8,683 nucleotides of DNA from Pseudomonadota bacterium (GTDB taxonomy: Bacteria; Pseudomonadota; Gammaproteobacteria; Steroidobacterales; Steroidobacteraceae): contig CANGMU010000087.1 in NCBI GenBank assembly GCA_947454665.1, positions 1 through 8,683 of the forward strand, read 5' to 3'. This document shows, in pieces, positions 6,074 to 8,683 of this stretch. Positions within the stretch are counted from its first letter, which is position 1. Every line of letters starts with the position of its first letter. The notes below the pieces were generated by a model, which had not been told where the DNA came from, did no database searches, and saw only the letters and a list, made by a program, of their open reading frames with translations. The translations under genes and the position numbers were made by a program.

Positions 6074-7063
6074 TCATGCATCCCGGATCGCGCGACGGAC
6101 GAGGTTCTCCATCAGCGGGATCTTGTAGTGGTTGAAGTTCAGCGGCTTCGCGCCGTCGGCAGCCAGCTTGCCGGCCTTGTCGGCCGTGGCCTCGTCCTTC
6201 GTGCTGCCGCGGATCGCGGCCTGCACGGCGGTGAGCCGCCAGGGCACGGCACCGACCGCACCGCAGACCAGGCTCGCATCCGTGATCTTTCCGCCTTCGA
6301 GCTTCATCGCTGCGGCGATGCTCACGAGCGCGAAGTCCCAGACGTTACGGTCCGCGACCTTCTCGAAGTAGAACGTGGCACCGGCCCACTTCGACGGGAT
6401 GCGGACGGCGACAAGGATGTCGCCCGGCTCCAGCACCGTCATGCGGCGGATGTCCACCGCCGGCCCGACGAAGAACTGCGACGCGGGAATGACGCGCTCG
6501 CCCTTCGCGCTGCGCACGACCATGCTGCCTTCAAGCGCGACGATCGCATTGGCCGTATCGGAGGGCTGCACGGCGACGCAACGGCTCGCGCCGAAGATCG
6601 CATGCTCGCGGTTCTGACCTTCCGGCGTGTCCGCGTAGCACATGTTGCCGCCGGCCCGATAACAGTCGACGCCATGGCGGTAATACCAGCAGCGCGTGTC
6701 CTGGCAGAGGTTGCCGCCCAGCGTGCCGGCATTGCGGATCTGCGGGCTCGCAACGCGTCCAGCCGCCTTCGCGAGCAGGCCGAACTTCTCCTTCACGAGC
6801 GCGTGCTGCTCGATCTCCGAGAGCGTCGTCAGCGCACCGATCTCGATCCCGCCTTCCCGCTCGCGCACGCCCTTGAGCGCCGCGATGCCGCCGAGGTCGA
6901 TGACCGCCGGGGTGCGCTTCGTGCGGTTCTTCAACCAGTCAAAGCTGTCCTGGCCTGCGCCAAGCAGCCATCCGTCTTCTCCCAACCTTGCCGCGAGATC
7001 GACTGCCGCCTCGACCGAATCGGGCTGGTACAGGTCGAAATGCGGCATCATGTCCTTGAGCAT
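6074..7063 (-). CDS. FAD-binding subunit of a xanthine dehydrogenase-family molybdenum hydroxylase, with cysteine-rich (probable 4Fe-4S) insertion
   Basis: This is a complete 329-residue subunit M/CoxM-like protein. The FAD-binding domain shows GAGQDSFDWLKNR at 35-47 in the place of the more usual AGGTDLLPLMK, and the strongly conserved SPQIRNAGTLGGNLCQ at 106-121. Just after this come Cys120, Cys125 (CQDTRC), Cys134, Cys142 and Cys162, spread over an insertion with EGQNREHAIFG. A comparable insertion in 4-hydroxybenzoyl-CoA reductase beta subunit and in E. coli PaoB binds a 4Fe-4S cluster, so the same is likely here. The C-terminal CO dehydrogenase flavoprotein-like domain includes a VCGAVGAVPWRLTAVQAAI segment. 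ATG at 7063 is fixed by GGAGG six bases upstream. It lies 13 bases after the large-subunit stop. It should take electrons from the Mo/2Fe-2S part and pass them on, here probably to cytochrome b. Confidence 0.93.
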   Translation of the reverse strand: MLKDMMPHFDLYQPDSVEAAVDLAARLGEDGWLLGAGQDSFDWLKNRTKRTPAVIDLGGIAALKGVREREGGIEIGALTTLSEIEQHALVKEKFGLLAKAAGRVASPQIRNAGTLGGNLCQDTRCWYYRHGVDCYRAGGNMCYADTPEGQNREHAIFGASRCVAVQPSDTANAIVALEGSMVVRSAKGERVIPASQFFVGPAVDIRRMTVLEPGDILVAVRIPSKWAGATFYFEKVADRNVWDFALVSIAAAMKLEGGKITDASLVCGAVGAVPWRLTAVQAAIRGSTKDEATADKAGKLAADGAKPLNFNHYKIPLMENLVRRAIRDA

Positions 7064-7069
7064 TTCCGG

Positions 7070-7074
7070 CCTCC
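7070..7074 (-). promoter_or_regulatory. Shine-Dalgarno site of the FAD-binding subunit
   Basis: GGAGG within AAGGGGAGG on the minus strand, six bases before the ATG at 7063. It overlaps the gap directly after the large-subunit TAA stop and is the strongest ribosome binding site in the window. Confidence 0.8.
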
Positions 7075-7076
7075 CC

Positions 7077-8683
7077 TTACTGGCAGTTGGTCTGAAGCGG
7101 ACCGTGCGACGGCGCGCGGCCCGAAACGTGGTTCACGATCATGTCGGCCATCACCGGCGTGCGGTTGAACACATGGCCCCCGACGGCATCCGAGATCGCA
7201 CAGAGCAGGGCCGAGGCAGCGCAACCCAGCAAGGGTTCACCGATGCCCTTCGTGCCCAGCGGGCTCGACGGATCCGGCTTGTCCACGGCCGACGTGCGCA
7301 GCGAGCTCGGCACGTCGAGGAAGCTGGCCGGCTTCGCCTGGTACAGACCGACGCTCGCGGGCAGGCCGTTCTGCGGGTCATAGACGATGCGTTCGAGGCC
7401 TGCCACCGACAGGCCCTGGATGCCACCGCTCTTGATCTGCGTCTCAAGACCCGACGGATGGATCACGGTGCCGCAATCGGCGACCGCGAGGTATTCCAGG
7501 ATCTTGTACTTGCCGGTTTCCACATCAAGTTCGATCTGGACGAACGCGGCGGCGAACGCAGACGGCGCGCCCTTCACGGGCAGTGTGTCCTTGGCGACGC
7601 CGACAAGGCCCGTGCCGGCCAGCGCCGTCGCGGATTCCTTGGTCATCGGATTGATGTCCGCCGGCAGCTCATGGCCATCGAACTTGCCACCCAGCTCGAT
7701 CGCGCGCTGCGCCACCTGGCCATAGGTCAGGCCGGTGCCCGGACTGCCCTTGCGGAAGACGCGCTTGCCGTCGATGTCGTAGTCGTCGGCCTTGCCGCCC
7801 AGCTTACCGGCGGCGATTTCCTTCATCTTCTGCACGGCGTCCATCGCGGCCACGTAGTTCGTGCGCGCCATGGTGAAGTTCGTGTTGCTGCCAAACTGCC
7901 CGATGTTCCAGGGCAGGTGGCGACGGCTGTCACCACGCTCGACGACGCAGTCCTCCCAATCGACCTTCAGCACTTCGGCGGCGATGCGCGAGGTGCTCGA
8001 ATGCGAGTAGGTGCCAAGGTTGCCGACGCCCGAGTGCAGGTGGATCTTGCCGCTGGGCTTGATGCACAGCAGGCCATCGAAACCGAAGAAGCCCGACGGG
8101 TGGTAGGCCTGACCGATCGCCACGCCGGTCACCTTGGTGCCCACGCGCTTGCCGGACAGGGACTTCTTCTGTTCCCAGCCGAACAACTCGGCGCCCTTCT
8201 TCAAGGCGTCCTGCAGGTAGCAACTGGAGACCGTGTCGCGCTTCGCACCGAAGGCACCGTTCAGGCCCGGCGCGTTCTTCAGGCGGATCTCGAGGCGATC
8301 GACCTTCAGTTCCCGCGCGGCCTTGTCCAGCAGCGGCTCCATGATGTGGACCATCTGGTTGTAACCCGGGCCACGCTGCGCACTGCGGAACGGCGAGTTC
8401 GCATGCACCGGCATGCCGCGCCAGCGCATCGCCTCGGGCTGGTAGACCAGCGACAGGGCGTCGGCCGCGTTACGGAAATCCCAGAAGCTGTTGTACGCGC
8501 CGTTTTCCTGCACGACGTAGAGGTCGGCGGCCAGCAGCTTGCCGTCTTCGCCGAAGCCCAGCTTCACCTGGCCCTGGAATCCCAGGCGGGCGGAGCCGTG
8601 GTAATACTCTTCGGCACGGCTGATGCGCAGCATCACCGGACGGCCGATCTTCTTCGAGAACAGGGCCGGCAGGGCCTGGATCG
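7077..8683 (-). CDS. Molybdopterin-binding (large) subunit of a xanthine dehydrogenase/aldehyde oxidase-family enzyme, 5'-truncated by window edge
   Basis: The frame is open through the right edge, so the 534 residues seen are the C-terminal part; the start lies outside. The apparent GTG/ATG near 8636 is internal, because the family sequence (FSKKIGRPVMLRISRAEEYY) runs straight through it. Marks, numbered from the edge: SAQRGPGYN near 100-108, equivalent to the RGxG cofactor segment of the family; SGVGNLGTYSHSSTSRIAAE near 217-236 at the position of the usual GxxxxGQG loop; and GTKGIGEPLL near 476-485, whose Glu482 matches the catalytic glutamate of molybdenum hydroxylases. These enzymes hydroxylate N-heterocycles, aldehydes or related substrates with water as the oxygen source. 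A substrate cannot be named. It should bind Mo-molybdopterin cytosine dinucleotide and work with the FAD subunit downstream and a 2Fe-2S subunit not seen here. Confidence 0.94.
   Translation of the reverse strand, partial: IQALPALFSKKIGRPVMLRISRAEEYYHGSARLGFQGQVKLGFGEDGKLLAADLYVVQENGAYNSFWDFRNAADALSLVYQPEAMRWRGMPVHANSPFRSAQRGPGYNQMVHIMEPLLDKAARELKVDRLEIRLKNAPGLNGAFGAKRDTVSSCYLQDALKKGAELFGWEQKKSLSGKRVGTKVTGVAIGQAYHPSGFFGFDGLLCIKPSGKIHLHSGVGNLGTYSHSSTSRIAAEVLKVDWEDCVVERGDSRRHLPWNIGQFGSNTNFTMARTNYVAAMDAVQKMKEIAAGKLGGKADDYDIDGKRVFRKGSPGTGLTYGQVAQRAIELGGKFDGHELPADINPMTKESATALAGTGLVGVAKDTLPVKGAPSAFAAAFVQIELDVETGKYKILEYLAVADCGTVIHPSGLETQIKSGGIQGLSVAGLERIVYDPQNGLPASVGLYQAKPASFLDVPSSLRTSAVDKPDPSSPLGTKGIGEPLLGCAASALLCAISDAVGGHVFNRTPVMADMIVNHVSGRAPSHGPLQTNCQ

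Noticed and set aside
5288..7168. 626-residue open frame on the plus strand
   Set aside because: It runs antisense through the FAD subunit, small membrane protein and cytochrome b, all of which have clear family motifs. Its product is His/Arg/Gln-rich low-complexity sequence typical of an antisense shadow in GC-rich DNA.
8631..8636. GTG ATG as possible start of the large subunit
   Set aside because: The frame stays open to the window edge and upstream codons read IQALPALFSKKIGRP, matching the family sequence that normally precedes this point.

Overview
The window is GC-rich, densely coded bacterial chromosome, and the gene content (MtfA, a bacterial-type carboxylesterase, a molybdenum hydroxylase) fits a proteobacterium, possibly a gammaproteobacterium. 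The taxonomic guess is inference; no rRNA or other marker is present. I see no tRNA, rRNA, CRISPR array, insertion sequence or phage gene. Genes cover nearly everything; the longest non-coding stretch is about 46 bases.

Layout. (1) Positions 1-3392, plus strand: the C-terminal two thirds or so of a HyuA-type (hydantoinase A/oxoprolinase) subunit, joined by an ATGA stop/start overlap to a complete HyuB-type subunit, together one ATP-dependent amidohydrolase or carboxylase of unknown substrate. (2) 3361-4044, minus strand: a complete alpha/beta-hydrolase carboxylesterase whose 3' end overlaps the end of hyuB by 32 bases. (3) 4091-4942, plus strand: an MtfA-like zinc peptidase with an N-terminal membrane anchor, divergent from the esterase. 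(4) 4948-8683, minus strand: a tightly packed operon read from the right edge leftward. It encodes a molybdopterin-binding subunit of the xanthine dehydrogenase family (start beyond the window), an FAD-binding subunit with a cysteine-rich insertion, a 50-residue single-pass membrane protein, a four-helix cytochrome b resembling the formate dehydrogenase gamma subunit, and a 122-residue protein of unknown function.

The minus-strand operon is the most interesting part. Its gene order suggests a molybdenum hydroxylase that passes electrons from the Mo centre through FeS and FAD to a membrane diheme cytochrome b, and so to the quinone pool, rather than to NAD or oxygen. The 2Fe-2S subunit expected for such an enzyme is not in the window and probably lies just beyond position 8683. 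The 50-residue membrane protein and the 122-residue protein are candidate extra subunits or assembly factors. All junctions in this operon are short gaps or overlaps (13, 4, 5 and -8 bases), which supports co-transcription and translational coupling.
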